In this document: one piece after another, positions 1 through 8,271 of the stretch
Position numbering within the stretch: the first letter of the stretch is position 1
Layout: every line of letters begins with the position of its first letter
Assembly: GCA_038239485.1 (NCBI GenBank)
Contig: JBBSET010000044.1
Coordinates: forward strand, 1 to 33,139
Direction of reading: 5' to 3'
DNA from: DASQEH01 sp038239485
GTDB lineage: Bacteria; Actinomycetota; Actinomycetes; Propionibacteriales; Nocardioidaceae
DNA length: 33,139 nucleotides
The notes under the pieces: model-generated
Told to the model about the DNA's origin: nothing
Databases searched by the model: none
Seen by the model: the letters and a program-made list of their open reading frames with translations, nothing else
Position numbers and translations under genes: made by a program

Positions 1-417
1 GAAGGCGTGCCCGTCGCCATCTCCTTCACCGTCGAGACCGACGGGATGCTGCCGGACGGCACCCTGCTCGGTGACGCCATCCGAACGCTGGACGCCGAGG
101 ACGCACCGGATTGGTACGGCGTCAACTGTGCACACCCCACGCACCTGCAACCAGCGCTCGACGCGTCGCCCGGGCTTTCGGAGTGCGAATCGTCGTGGAA
201 GACACGGATCGCCGGGTTCCGTCCCAACGCCTCGACTCTCAGTCATGCAGAGCTGGACGAGATGACCGAGCTTGATACCGGCGACCTCGCCCTGCTCACC
301 AGCTCCACCGCGCACTTGCGCGAGGCGCTTCCCGACCTTCAGGTCGTGGGCGGGTGCTGCGGCACCGATTCCAGCCACGTCGCTGCGTTGTGGGGCGTCC
401 ATAGCCCGGGGCGCTGA
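1..417 (+). CDS. Homocysteine S-methyltransferase family protein, C-terminal part (5' truncated by window edge)
   Basis: The reading frame is open from the first base, so the gene begins upstream and only the last 138 residues are seen. They match the C-terminal half of the Pfam S-methyl_trans (TIM barrel) family, which transfers a methyl group from donors such as S-methylmethionine to homocysteine. The visible support is a VNCAHP segment near residue 43 of the fragment, which carries the first Zn-binding cysteine of the family, and the terminal GGCCGTD motif near residue 115, which carries the paired zinc cysteines. The family's N-terminal region is outside the window. The methyl donor cannot be deduced. 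The next gene is convergent on the other strand, about 120 bp away, so this gene ends its own transcript. Confidence 0.85.
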   Translation, partial: EGVPVAISFTVETDGMLPDGTLLGDAIRTLDAEDAPDWYGVNCAHPTHLQPALDASPGLSECESSWKTRIAGFRPNASTLSHAELDEMTELDTGDLALLTSSTAHLREALPDLQVVGGCCGTDSSHVAALWGVHSPGR

Positions 418-537
418 ACGAGCCGCTTCCCCTCTCCCCGAGCTTTGTCCTGTATCCCTCGGCTTCCCGATTGCGGGATCCCGTTAGATAAGTCCAACGC
501 AAGTCATCCAGTCGAAGGGTTGCACTCTGGTTTCGGC

Positions 538-1791
538 TCAGTCGAGCCCGCCGTCGCGGAGCGCGGTCGCGATGCTCACCGCGAGCGGTAGCCGCGGGAT
601 CAGGGTGGCCTGAAAGGCGTGGTAGATGTCTGGTTTGCCGTTCCAGACCAGGCTGCTCGGACCGTTGAGTCGCGACAGTTCGTGACGCCAGGACCCGGTG
701 GCCTCATCGACGAAGACGTCCGCGATGTGCTGCCACCACGTTTGGTACCAGCCGGCATAGGACGGATCACCGGTCGCCTTATGCAGCACGGCGGCGGCGG
801 CCGTGGCCTCGGCCACGACCCAGTGCATCCGTTCGTGGACGACCGGCGCGCCGTCCCAGTCGACCGTGTACACGAAGCCGTCGGCACCGTCGACCGACCA
901 GCCCTCGGCGATCGCCGCCTGGAACAGGGCTCGGGCGTCGTCGAGCATCCACTCGGGAGCGCGGTCTCCTAACCCGGCCGCCAGCTGCACGGCTAGCCGT
1001 GCCCATTCCAGCCAGTGCCCGACCGTCGCTCCGTACGGTCGGAACGGGTCCGCGGGCGCTTCGGCGTTGTACGCGAACTGAGGTGTCCACGAGCTGTCGA
1101 AGTGCTCGGGGATGCGCCAGTTGTTGTCGGCCGCGAGAACGTGGACGACCCTGGTGAGAACTCGTTGGGCCTTGGCGCGCAACGATGGTTCGTCGAGGAC
1201 GTCGGCGGCCGCAAGCAATGCCTCCACCGCGTGCATGTTCGCATTGACACCTCGGTAGCCGTCGCGATTCGTGAACGACTCGTCCCATTGCTCGACGACC
1301 ATGCCGTACTCGTCGTCCCAGAACCGGCCGACCATGACGTCCAGGGCATCGTCGAGGAGCGCACGGGCACCTGTGCGCCCGGCCGCGGTCGCGCTCGCGG
1401 CCGCGATAACGACGAAGGCGTGCCCGTATGCCAACTTGTCCGTCGAGGTGGGGCCGTCCGCGGACACGGCTGAGTACCAGCCGCCGTTCGTCCAGTCTCG
1501 GAATCTCCCGGATAGGGCTGCGAGGCCGTGGTCGGCCAGCGAGCCTGCCCAGGGCCGCCCCATCATCTGAGCGAGCGAGTAGACGTGCGTCATCCGGCAG
1601 GTCACCCATAACTCGACCGGCCGATCGAGGTCTGCCTCGCCGGCGTCGTCAAGCCACCCGAAGCCGCCCTGCGGATGCCGGGATGCCCGACCGAAGTCCA
1701 GGAGCCGGTCGCCCTCCGCCTCCAGCCAGCGTGCGTGAGCATGACTGGCCAGCCAACCGACCTCTCTTGGCCTTCCGTTCCCCCAAGTCAA
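538..1791 (-). CDS. AGE-family sugar isomerase/epimerase (mannose or sulfoquinovose isomerase-like)
   Basis: The 417-residue protein matches the N-acylglucosamine 2-epimerase superfamily, an (alpha/alpha)6 barrel, and most resembles the YihS/mannose isomerase branch that interconverts aldose and ketose sugars in the cytoplasm. Visible family features are an N-terminal RWLEAEGDRLLDFG segment, a NANMH motif (His187), GHWLEW (His259, Glu262) and a C-terminal KPDIYHAFQ motif (His391), corresponding to the catalytic histidines and glutamate of that branch. The only plausible start is TTG at 1791. No in-frame ATG or GTG lies before the conserved region, and the Shine-Dalgarno is weak. The gene lies just behind an MFS sugar porter in the same frame, separated by a TAG codon and two sense codons, so the two probably take up and isomerise one sugar. 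The substrate (mannose, lyxose, sulfoquinovose or another) is not resolvable here. Confidence 0.85.
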   Translation of the reverse strand: MTWGNGRPREVGWLASHAHARWLEAEGDRLLDFGRASRHPQGGFGWLDDAGEADLDRPVELWVTCRMTHVYSLAQMMGRPWAGSLADHGLAALSGRFRDWTNGGWYSAVSADGPTSTDKLAYGHAFVVIAAASATAAGRTGARALLDDALDVMVGRFWDDEYGMVVEQWDESFTNRDGYRGVNANMHAVEALLAAADVLDEPSLRAKAQRVLTRVVHVLAADNNWRIPEHFDSSWTPQFAYNAEAPADPFRPYGATVGHWLEWARLAVQLAAGLGDRAPEWMLDDARALFQAAIAEGWSVDGADGFVYTVDWDGAPVVHERMHWVVAEATAAAAVLHKATGDPSYAGWYQTWWQHIADVFVDEATGSWRHELSRLNGPSSLVWNGKPDIYHAFQATLIPRLPLAVSIATALRDGGLD

Positions 1792-1797
1792 GCGGCT

Positions 1798-3249
1798 CTA
1801 TTCCGCTCCGGTGGCTTTCTGTTCGAAGACGGCGGTGACGTCCTCGAGGGCGAGACCCTTCGTTTCTGGCAGGAAGCGGGCAACGAACGCGATGGCCAGG
1901 AGTGCGAGTGCGGCGAACAGGATCATCACCCACGTCAAACCGAACTTGTCGTTCAGGGTCGGGAACCATTGGACGATGACAAAGTTGGCCACCCAGTCGA
2001 CGCTTGCGCACACCGCCGCCGCCCGTCCCCGCACGGCGGTCGGGAACACCTCTCCCTGGATCAGCCAACCGGTGCCACCGACACCGACGGCGAACGACGT
2101 GATGAAGAAGGAGAACCCGAGCATGACGACCCATACCTTCGGCAGGCCGGTCAGCTGCGCGACACCGAACGCCGCGACCAAGATGAACACCGCCATGCCG
2201 AGGAATCCGCCGATGGCCAGCTTCCGCCGGCCCACCTTGTCGATGTAGCGGAATGCGAAGAAGGTGGCGACCACATTGACGACACCCAATATCGTCGCGG
2301 CCTCAAGCCCCGCGATAGCGACGTCCACAGCCGAACTACCGCTCGTGAAGTATCCCTCCAGCAGCGTCGGCCCGTAATAGAACGGAATGTTGATGCCGGT
2401 GATCTGCTGGAACACGAAGAACGCAGCGACCACCCACAATGCCCGCTTGACACCCGGGGTCCACTGCGTCTTGCGTTCCAGGGCACGCTCGGTCTCGGCC
2501 AACTCCTCCGCCGTCTCCCGCACCTGCTGCTCGGTGACGTCCAATCCCAACTTCGCCAAAGCCTGCTGGGTGTCGCCATAGCGCTCATTGGCCATCAGCC
2601 ATCTCGGAGACTCCGGCATCCCCGTTCGCAGCGCCAACGCGACCAACGCCGGGATCGCCCCCAACCCCAAGATGATCCGCCAGTCCGCACCAGTGGCCGA
2701 CCCCGGCGCGATCTTGAAGCAGAGCAAGGCGATCAGATACGACACCAAGATGCCCACCGTGATCATCCACTGCTGCATGATCATCAGCGACCCGCGACGG
2801 TCCCGCGGCGCAAACTCGGCAATGTAGGCCGTAGCGATCGCGGAGTCCGCGCCGACCGCCAGCCCGATCAGAGTCCTCGCCGCGATCAGCATCGCCACAT
2901 TCACCGTGAACGCCGACAACAGGGCCCCGACGGCGTAGATAAGAGCGTCCGCGATCAGCAGCGACTTGCGTCCGAACTTGTCCGTGAACGGCCCAGCCCC
3001 CAGCGCCCCCACGGCCGCACCGATCGACGCCCCCGCCACCAAGTAGCCGGTCACGAAGCTGCTCAGAGTGTAGGGAAGGAAACCCAACACCGAGCCGATG
3101 ACCGCGGTGTCGTAACCGAACAGGAACCCGCCGATGCAGGCCAACACCGCCAGGTACCAATAGAAGGACGTGGTGACCTGAGAGTCCAGATCAGCCAGCA
3201 CACCTTGGCGTTCAGGTTCTTCCTGCTTCTCCTTGGACTCGGTGGTCAT
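1798..3249 (-). CDS. Sugar porter family MFS transporter
   Basis: This is a 483-residue twelve-helix major facilitator of the sugar porter family, probably a proton-coupled sugar importer in the cytoplasmic membrane. The first helix carries GGFLFGYDTAVIG (residues 40-52). A DKFGRKS loop follows helix 2 (about 90-96). The R-T-L-I-G-L-AVGAD and EFAPRDRRG signatures span about 125-153. VGRRK lies in the central half-repeat and the PETKG signature is near 461. The N-terminus is a charged 25-residue cytoplasmic stretch. The ATG at 3249 is preceded on its strand by a GGGAGG ribosome-binding site. The isomerase gene follows immediately in the same frame, implying one transcript and a shared substrate. 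The intergenic region upstream is divergent with the phosphoesterase gene. Confidence 0.9.
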   Translation of the reverse strand: MTTESKEKQEEPERQGVLADLDSQVTTSFYWYLAVLACIGGFLFGYDTAVIGSVLGFLPYTLSSFVTGYLVAGASIGAAVGALGAGPFTDKFGRKSLLIADALIYAVGALLSAFTVNVAMLIAARTLIGLAVGADSAIATAYIAEFAPRDRRGSLMIMQQWMITVGILVSYLIALLCFKIAPGSATGADWRIILGLGAIPALVALALRTGMPESPRWLMANERYGDTQQALAKLGLDVTEQQVRETAEELAETERALERKTQWTPGVKRALWVVAAFFVFQQITGINIPFYYGPTLLEGYFTSGSSAVDVAIAGLEAATILGVVNVVATFFAFRYIDKVGRRKLAIGGFLGMAVFILVAAFGVAQLTGLPKVWVVMLGFSFFITSFAVGVGGTGWLIQGEVFPTAVRGRAAAVCASVDWVANFVIVQWFPTLNDKFGLTWVMILFAALALLAIAFVARFLPETKGLALEDVTAVFEQKATGAE

Positions 3250-3623
3250 CCGCTGCCTCCCAGCGCCCGAAGTACCCCCAGAAATCGATCGACGGCGACA
3301 CTACTCCCCAACCGGACTCTCCGCATCGCACCACGACAGCGACCACTCACAGACAAGTCACCCTCAATGTCGACTGCGCCATCGAGCTGCAGCAGCTCCT
3401 CAGTTGGGCTGCCGAGTGGGGTCCATCTGCCGCTCTTTCAGGCCACCACGCAACTGACTCCGACGGCAGGAAGACCCTGCGCCCGACCGGGCGGTGAACA
3501 GTGCCCGCAGCCCTTGTCACGCGGCACATCGGAGGTTTAGCGTCGGACGGGCGCAGGCGGGTTGGCCGCTTATTCGTGTCTGTGCGTGCCTCGTCGCCTG
3601 GCAACGATACGAAGGAGCGTTAC
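3250..3623. other. Divergent intergenic region between MFS transporter and phosphoesterase
   Basis: These 374 bp separate two divergent genes and must hold both promoters. I see no convincing -35/-10 pair. The one clear structural element is a perfect 7-bp palindrome with a single central base at 3384-3398, annotated separately. Frames that continue upstream of the phosphoesterase ATG are rejected because the strong ribosome-binding site sits directly before 3624. Confidence 0.5.
3384..3398. promoter_or_regulatory. Palindrome GAGCTGC-A-GCAGCTC, possible operator
   Basis: This is a perfect inverted repeat with 7-bp arms around one base. It lies about 135 bp before the transporter start and 226 bp before the phosphoesterase start. 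A dyad in a divergent promoter region upstream of a sugar transporter and isomerase would suit a LacI- or GntR-type operator, but no regulator gene is adjacent. In GC-rich DNA a chance occurrence is possible. Confidence 0.25.
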
Positions 3624-4889
3624 ATGGTCGAGCAGGAGATCAGTCAGAACGCCGTGACCGAGTCGAGTCGCCGCGGCATCCTGAAAGGTGCTGGAACGCT
3701 GGCTCTGGGGGCCGGCCTCGGCGGCTGGGCGCTGCCGTCAGCGGCGGCAGGTCCGAGAGCCCGCAGACGTCGCGTGGGCAGGTCGAGCTTCCCCGTCGAG
3801 CACGTGGTGATCGACTGCCAGGAGAACCGGTCCTTCGACCACTACTACGGCTATGCGCCCTGGGTAGGGCAGTACGGGGTCCCGGACGGCTTCTCCCAGC
3901 CCAACGGCCGTGGCGGCAGCGTCCGCCCGTTCCACTTCGAGGCCACGACGTCACCCGACATCGGTCACGACTGGGGCGCGATCCACCGCGAGTGGGATTT
4001 CGGCAAGATGGACGGCTTCTTCACGACCAATGGCCGCAATGCGATGGGCTACTACACCAAGCCCGACCTGCCCTACTACTTCGACCTCTTCGAGACGTCC
4101 GCGTTGTGTGTCAACTACTTCTGCTCGTTGCTCGGGCCGACCTACCCCAACCGGTTCTACCTGGTCGGCGGTACGTCCGGTGGAATCACGACCAACGGCG
4201 TCTACGGCTACGGCGTGCTGGATTACCCCATCATCTTGGATTTGCTCGAGGCCGCCGGCGTGAGCTGGAAGGTGTACAACATCGGCTTCGACGACGTCCC
4301 GACCGGCTACAGCGACAATGTTTTCGTCTTCTTCAAGCGGTGGGCGCACGACCCACGCACTCGAGGAGACAAAGAGTCTTATCTCCGTGACCTGAGGCGC
4401 GGCACACTCCCCCAAGTCTCGTTCATCATCCCGAGCTACACCCGAGGATGGGACGAGCATCCGCCCGCCGACATCCAGGTCGGTATGCGCATCCAAAAAC
4501 GACTCATCGGGGCGCTGCAAGACTCCGACTACTGGTCGCGCTCGGCGTACATCCTCACCTATGACGAGAACGGCGGCTATTTCGACCATGTCGCGCCACC
4601 GCAGGTCGACGCCTACGGTCTAGGGATGCGAGTGCCCACCTGGGTGATCTCGCCGCACGCGAAGCGACGACATCTCGAACCAACGGTCTATGAGCACGCT
4701 TCCATCCTCAAGTTCATCGAGACCCTGTTCGGTCTACCGACCCTGGCATCGGTCAACCACCGGTTCGACGAGGTCACGCCCGGCGGACCCAACAACGAAG
4801 CTGCCTCCGGGTACCCCTTCGGACCAGCGGCACCGCCTCGAGACGGTCTCGACGTCATCGGCGACCTCACGGAGTGCTTCGACTTCTGA
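3624..4889 (+). CDS. Tat-exported phosphoesterase (phospholipase C / acid phosphatase family)
   Basis: The 421-residue protein belongs to the phosphoesterase family (PF04185), whose members cleave phosphodiesters or phosphomonoesters such as phospholipids outside the membrane. The N-terminus SSRRGILKGAGTLALGAG (14-31) is a twin-arginine signal with the family's S-R-R-x-[FI]-L-K form, followed by an alanine-rich cleavage region near 38-42. Family motifs are QENRSFDHYYG (66-76, with metal-binding Glu67 and Asn68), LLGPTYPNR, YDENGGYFDH (metal ligands) and WVISPHAK. The ATG at 3624 is chosen because GAAGGAG lies six bases upstream; longer in-frame starts lack both this site and a usable signal peptide. 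At about 420 residues it is shorter than classical two-domain phospholipases C and lacks the C-terminal lipid-binding domains, so acid phosphatase-like activity is equally likely. Confidence 0.88.
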   Translation: MVEQEISQNAVTESSRRGILKGAGTLALGAGLGGWALPSAAAGPRARRRRVGRSSFPVEHVVIDCQENRSFDHYYGYAPWVGQYGVPDGFSQPNGRGGSVRPFHFEATTSPDIGHDWGAIHREWDFGKMDGFFTTNGRNAMGYYTKPDLPYYFDLFETSALCVNYFCSLLGPTYPNRFYLVGGTSGGITTNGVYGYGVLDYPIILDLLEAAGVSWKVYNIGFDDVPTGYSDNVFVFFKRWAHDPRTRGDKESYLRDLRRGTLPQVSFIIPSYTRGWDEHPPADIQVGMRIQKRLIGALQDSDYWSRSAYILTYDENGGYFDHVAPPQVDAYGLGMRVPTWVISPHAKRRHLEPTVYEHASILKFIETLFGLPTLASVNHRFDEVTPGGPNNEAASGYPFGPAAPPRDGLDVIGDLTECFDF

Positions 4890-4927
4890 CGCGCGGGCGC
4901 GCGCCTGCGTATCCCGGAAGGTCTGTC

Positions 4928-5455
4928 ATGCACCTCTTCAACCCTGCATCAAGTCCGCGCGGCTTGGTCCTGCTCGCTCCTGGTGGCGGCCAGGATGAGA
5001 CGTCGCCCGGTGTCATCGCCCGCGCCGCCCGGCTCACCGCCGATGGGTACGTCGTCGCGATCGTCCGTTCGCTGGACCACGTTCCGGCCACGTTGGCAGC
5101 TCACCACGGACCGGTCGGATTCTGGGGTATCTCCCATGGTGCCCGGGTCGGACTCCCGCTACTGGCCGCCGAACCGCGGATCATCGCCGCGGTGCTCGGG
5201 CTCGCCGACGGCCCGATCGCCTCGGCGCCGCTCGTCACCGCGTCGGTGCTCTTCTATGTCCAGTCCGACGACGAACTCGTCCAACCCGACGCCTGTCGGG
5301 CGCTCTTCGATGCGCTCGGCTCGGCCGACAAGACCATGATCGAAAACCCTGGTGGTCATTTGGACCTGCCGCGGACATCGGTCGAGGAGTCGGCCGTCTG
5401 GCTCGGCCGGAAGCTGGCCGAGCAGGCTCCTCCAGCAGGGGGATTGACGTGGTGA
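4928..5455 (+). CDS. Small alpha/beta hydrolase, dienelactone hydrolase-like
   Basis: The 175-residue protein has the layout of the dienelactone hydrolase family, soluble alpha/beta hydrolases acting on small esters or lactones. It opens with a strand and glycine loop (LVLLAPGGGQDE, 13-24), has the nucleophile elbow GFWGISHG (Ser69), an acid in VQSDDELV (Asp114 or 115) and the histidine in NPGGHLD (His144). Classical dienelactone hydrolases use cysteine, so the serine marks a variant. The start ATG at 4928 has GGAAGG seven bases upstream. The frame remains open upstream into the phosphoesterase gene, but that extension lacks fold elements. It follows the phosphoesterase by 38 bp on the same strand and is probably co-transcribed with it. 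The substrate is unknown. Confidence 0.75.
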   Translation: MHLFNPASSPRGLVLLAPGGGQDETSPGVIARAARLTADGYVVAIVRSLDHVPATLAAHHGPVGFWGISHGARVGLPLLAAEPRIIAAVLGLADGPIASAPLVTASVLFYVQSDDELVQPDACRALFDALGSADKTMIENPGGHLDLPRTSVEESAVWLGRKLAEQAPPAGGLTW

Positions 5456-6135
5456 GCAGCAAATGGCCGTCTCGCCCTCTCGTAGTGGTCGTTCCAAGCA
5501 CGTGGCTTCAGCTCGTCGTCGACTCCAACCCGCAGCCGGATGAGTGCGACGTCGCGAGGGACGATGAGGTCCGATGTCGCCCAGACGGCGATCGATGAGG
5601 CAGGCTGCGACAGGAGGGCTCTCCAGGACGCGCCCGCGACCGAGATCACCCGTGAGGGAACCGGGGACCAGTGAACGTTGAGGTCGCAAGGGACGACATT
5701 CGGACGGTCTCCCGACCGGCCTTATCGCTCGATGCATCAGTGCCCTCTGCCTATTACCGGACCGCTTGCAGTGTCGAAAGGTGGTGTGCTTCCAGACGAA
5801 AGGCCACCGGGTCCATGGCACTCGATGCGCGGGCTCGCCTTTCCACTGCACCGTTTCGTCGGGCTCGCAAGTCTCTGACCCAGGCTCGCTTGCCGTGTTG
5901 GGATCGGACGTACCATCATGGACTGGACTCGGCGGCATGGTTCGCAGGGGCGCATTGAGTAGCCATCCGCATGCCGTCGTCGCCTCCCGATCCGTGGAGC
6001 CAATTCCTGTCGCCAGTGGAGGCGTTGGAAAGGCGAGGCGGGCCTGCGATAAGTTCAGGCGGGATCGCTGGTCTATCTCCCTGTCGGACCCGACGATGAG
6101 CGTCGCGGCCGTCTTATGCTGAAGGGATCAACGCC
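5456..6135. other. 680 bp without a recognisable gene
   Basis: Base composition is less GC-rich and codon-position bias is absent in all frames, so I call no gene. Open frames on both strands give low-complexity Arg/Ser/Pro-rich translations unlike their neighbours. Two things stand out: a 14-bp near-direct repeat, GTCGCGAGGGACGA at 5551-5564 and GTCGCAAGGGACGA at 5683-5696, and a 5-bp stem CGGTC-TCCC-GACCG at 5705-5718. The region must carry the promoter for the propeller gene at 6136. It may be remains of a lost gene. Confidence 0.5.
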
Positions 6136-7251
6136 ATGGGCGGCACACGTGTTCTGGTCGGGACTCGCAAGGGTGCATTCGTCCTGACCTCGGACGAGGA
6201 CAGGACCAGATGGCAGGTCGATGGCCCCCACTTCCCGGGCTGGGAGATCTACCACGTCAAGGCGTCGCCAGTGAATCCTGACCGGATCTACGCCTCCCAG
6301 AGCAGTGGCTGGTTCGGTCAGGTCATCCAACGCTCCGACGACGGTGGCACGTCGTGGGAGACGGTGGGCAACGACTTCAGCTATGAAGGCGTTCCCGGCG
6401 AGCACCAGTGGTACGACGGCTCGCTGCGTCCGTGGGCCTTCACCCGGGTGTGGCACCTCGAACCGTCGCTGCACGACGCCGATACGGTCTATGCCGGAGT
6501 AGAGGACGCGGCGATGTTCAAGTCCGTCGACGGTGGCCTCCATTGGGCTGAGCTGTCCGGCCTGCGCCAGCACGACACCGGACCACAGTGGCAGCCCGGC
6601 GCCGGAGGCATGTGCCTGCACACGATCCTGCAGCATCCGACGGATCCGGATCGCCTCTACGTCGCGATATCGGCCGCCGGCGCGTTCCGCACCAACGACG
6701 GCGGGCAGACCTGGGAACCGATCAACAAGGGTCTGCGCTCGGGAGAGATCCCGGGGCAGGACTCCGAGGTCGGGCACTGCGTCCACAACCTCGCCCTGCA
6801 CCCGGGCAACCCCGACGTCCTCTACATGCAGAAGCACTGGGACGTCATGCGCAGCAAGGACAGCGGCAACACCTGGCAGGAGGTCAGCGGGAACCTGCCG
6901 AGCGACTTCGGGTTTCCGATCACGGTCCACGCTCACGAACCGGAGACGGTCTACGTCGTACCCATCACCAGCGACTCCCATCACTTCCCTCCCGATGGCA
7001 AGCTGAGGGTGTACCGCAGCCGGACAGGGGGCGAGGACTGGGAGCCGCTCACCAACGGCCTGCCTCAGGAGAACTGCTATGTCAACGTGCTGCGCGACGC
7101 GATGGCTGTCGACCGGCACGAGTCGTGTGGCGTGTACTTCGGGACCAGCGGCGGGCAGGTCTACGCGTCGAAAGACTCGGGTGACTCATGGGCCGCGATC
7201 GTCCACGATCTACCGGCGGTGCTGTCAGTCGAGGTGCAGACCCTGCGATGA
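6136..7251 (+). CDS. Asp-box (BNR/sialidase-like) beta-propeller protein
   Basis: This 371-residue protein is built from repeats carrying Asp-boxes of the form S-x-D-x-G-x-x-W. Examples are SDDGGTSW (67-74), SVDGGLHW (130-137), TNDGGQTW, SKDSGNTW and SKDSGDSW, with degenerate versions between. This spacing predicts a six- or seven-bladed propeller as in sialidases and Vps10-type proteins. No signal peptide is visible and the sequence starts directly in the first blade (VLVGTRKGAFVL), so it is likely cytoplasmic. Sialidase activity is doubtful because I cannot find the arginine triad and FRIP region. The ATG at 6136 is preceded by GAAGGGA with eight-base spacing. A MoaD/ThiS-like gene follows 21 bp downstream, suggesting a functional pair. 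The molecular function is unknown. Confidence 0.8.
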   Translation: MGGTRVLVGTRKGAFVLTSDEDRTRWQVDGPHFPGWEIYHVKASPVNPDRIYASQSSGWFGQVIQRSDDGGTSWETVGNDFSYEGVPGEHQWYDGSLRPWAFTRVWHLEPSLHDADTVYAGVEDAAMFKSVDGGLHWAELSGLRQHDTGPQWQPGAGGMCLHTILQHPTDPDRLYVAISAAGAFRTNDGGQTWEPINKGLRSGEIPGQDSEVGHCVHNLALHPGNPDVLYMQKHWDVMRSKDSGNTWQEVSGNLPSDFGFPITVHAHEPETVYVVPITSDSHHFPPDGKLRVYRSRTGGEDWEPLTNGLPQENCYVNVLRDAMAVDRHESCGVYFGTSGGQVYASKDSGDSWAAIVHDLPAVLSVEVQTLR

Positions 7252-7272
7252 AGTCCTTGAGATGAAGGCATA

Positions 7273-7578
7273 ATGTCGCACTCCGTCCATGTCGTCCTGC
7301 CAGCTCACCTCCGCGCCCTCGCCAAGGTCCAGGGGGAGATCCGCGTCGAGATTCCCGGCGACGTGACTCAACGCAGCGTCCTCGACGCTCTCGAGGCCGA
7401 CTTTCCGATGCTGCTCGGCACGATCCGCGACCGAACGACCTCGCAGCGGCGCGCGTTCGTCCGATTCTTCGCCTGCGCGGAGGACCTGTCGCATGAAGAG
7501 CCGGATGCCCCGTTGCCCAGGCGTGTGGCCATGGGAGAGGAACCCTTCCTAGTGGTCGGCGCGATGGCTGGTGGCTGA
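7273..7578 (+). CDS. MoaD/ThiS-family ubiquitin-like protein
   Basis: This 101-residue protein has the beta-grasp layout of MoaD/ThiS sulfur carriers. It shows an N-terminal strand (VHVVLPAHLRAL), a strand and helix with VEIPGDVTQRSVLDALEADFP, and a C-terminal LVVGAMAGG ending exactly in Gly-Gly. That exposed tail is adenylated and thiocarboxylated by an E1-like enzyme in MoaD and ThiS, or conjugated in related modifiers. No MoaE, MoeB or thiazole synthase lies nearby, so a canonical molybdopterin or thiamine role is unproven. It starts 21 bp after the beta-propeller gene, with GAAGG five bases before the ATG, so the pair is probably one operon. The protein is somewhat longer than typical MoaD (about 80 residues). 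Confidence 0.8.
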   Translation: MSHSVHVVLPAHLRALAKVQGEIRVEIPGDVTQRSVLDALEADFPMLLGTIRDRTTSQRRAFVRFFACAEDLSHEEPDAPLPRRVAMGEEPFLVVGAMAGG

Positions 7579-7587
7579 CCCTGAGAA

Positions 7588-7675
7588 GCAACCGGGCGTT
7601 ACGGGGGTCCCTGCTCGGTAGCGCGCATCAGCAGGCAACCGGGTCATCGAGCGCGCAACGCGGCCTGCCGAGCAG
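7588..7675. other. Structured convergent intergenic region (possible bidirectional terminator)
   Basis: Between the convergent MoaD-like and DUF6328-like genes lies a long-range inverted repeat, CTGCTCGG (7611-7618) with CCGAGCAG (7668-7675). Just inside are two self-complementary GCGCGC blocks (7621-7626 and 7651-7656) that can also pair. A 9-bp direct repeat GCAACCGGG occurs at 7588-7596 and 7635-7643. The fold would be read from either strand, which suits a shared terminator, but there is no T-run. Confidence 0.4.
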
Positions 7676-7800
7676 CCACGGGCCTTCCAACGGCGCGGGT
7701 CTGCCCGTTGGACGCGATCTTTGCCACCCTGCCCGGCCCCCAAGGTGACCGGACGACCACTGCTGTGCCGTGCCCGGCGGCGGCGCGTGGCAGGCTGCCA

Positions 7801-8271
7801 TCAGGTGTCACTGTCAAGCTCACGCACGTCCCCCCGTCGCGTCAGCGGAAAGACGAACCACAAGCCGCCAACGACAACCACTGCCAGGGCGGCAACCACC
7901 AGGGGGGCAGCTCTACCGAAAAGCACGTCGGTGATCAGGAACAGGACGCCTGTGATGGACAGGCCCAAGAACGTCACGCCGGCGATCGCCAACCGGTTGG
8001 CCACGAAAATCATGTGTTGCTTCTCGTTATACCGAAACAGCATCCGATGGTGCGCAGCCGGGGCGATCAACAGCACCGATGCCATCGCGGTGCTGAGCAA
8101 CGTCGCGAAGTAGATGTCACGGTCAAGCGACGACACCGTCCCGAACCGCTGCGAGAACGCGACCGCCAAGAGGAATCCGAAGAGCATCTGTACGCCGGTC
8201 GCCATCACCCGGAGCTCATTCAGGAGCTCGATCAGCTCTCGGTCGAGGCGCTCCTTCCTATCCTCACCCAA
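7801..8271 (-). CDS. DUF6328-like small integral membrane protein
   Basis: This 156-residue protein has four predicted membrane helices. A charged N-terminus (MGEDRKERLDRELIELLNELRV) leads into helix 1 (about 25-42), helix 2 (about 57-74), helix 3 (about 93-111) and helix 4 (about 118-137), and the tail is charged. The N-terminal ELxELLNELRVxxxGVQxLFGFLL pattern and AHHRxxFR in the middle are what I associate with the DUF6328 family of actinobacterial and other membrane proteins, whose function is unknown. It is a single gene convergent with the MoaD-like gene. Its upstream region holds an 8-bp inverted repeat 25-58 bp before the start, described separately. Confidence 0.7.
   Translation of the reverse strand: MGEDRKERLDRELIELLNELRVMATGVQMLFGFLLAVAFSQRFGTVSSLDRDIYFATLLSTAMASVLLIAPAAHHRMLFRYNEKQHMIFVANRLAIAGVTFLGLSITGVLFLITDVLFGRAAPLVVAALAVVVVGGLWFVFPLTRRGDVRELDSDT

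Noticed and set aside
1675..3540. 621-codon open frame on the plus strand opposite the sugar transporter
   Set aside because: It is an antisense shadow of a clear MFS gene. Its translation is rich in Arg, Gln, His and Pro with no domain, as expected from high-GC third-position bias.
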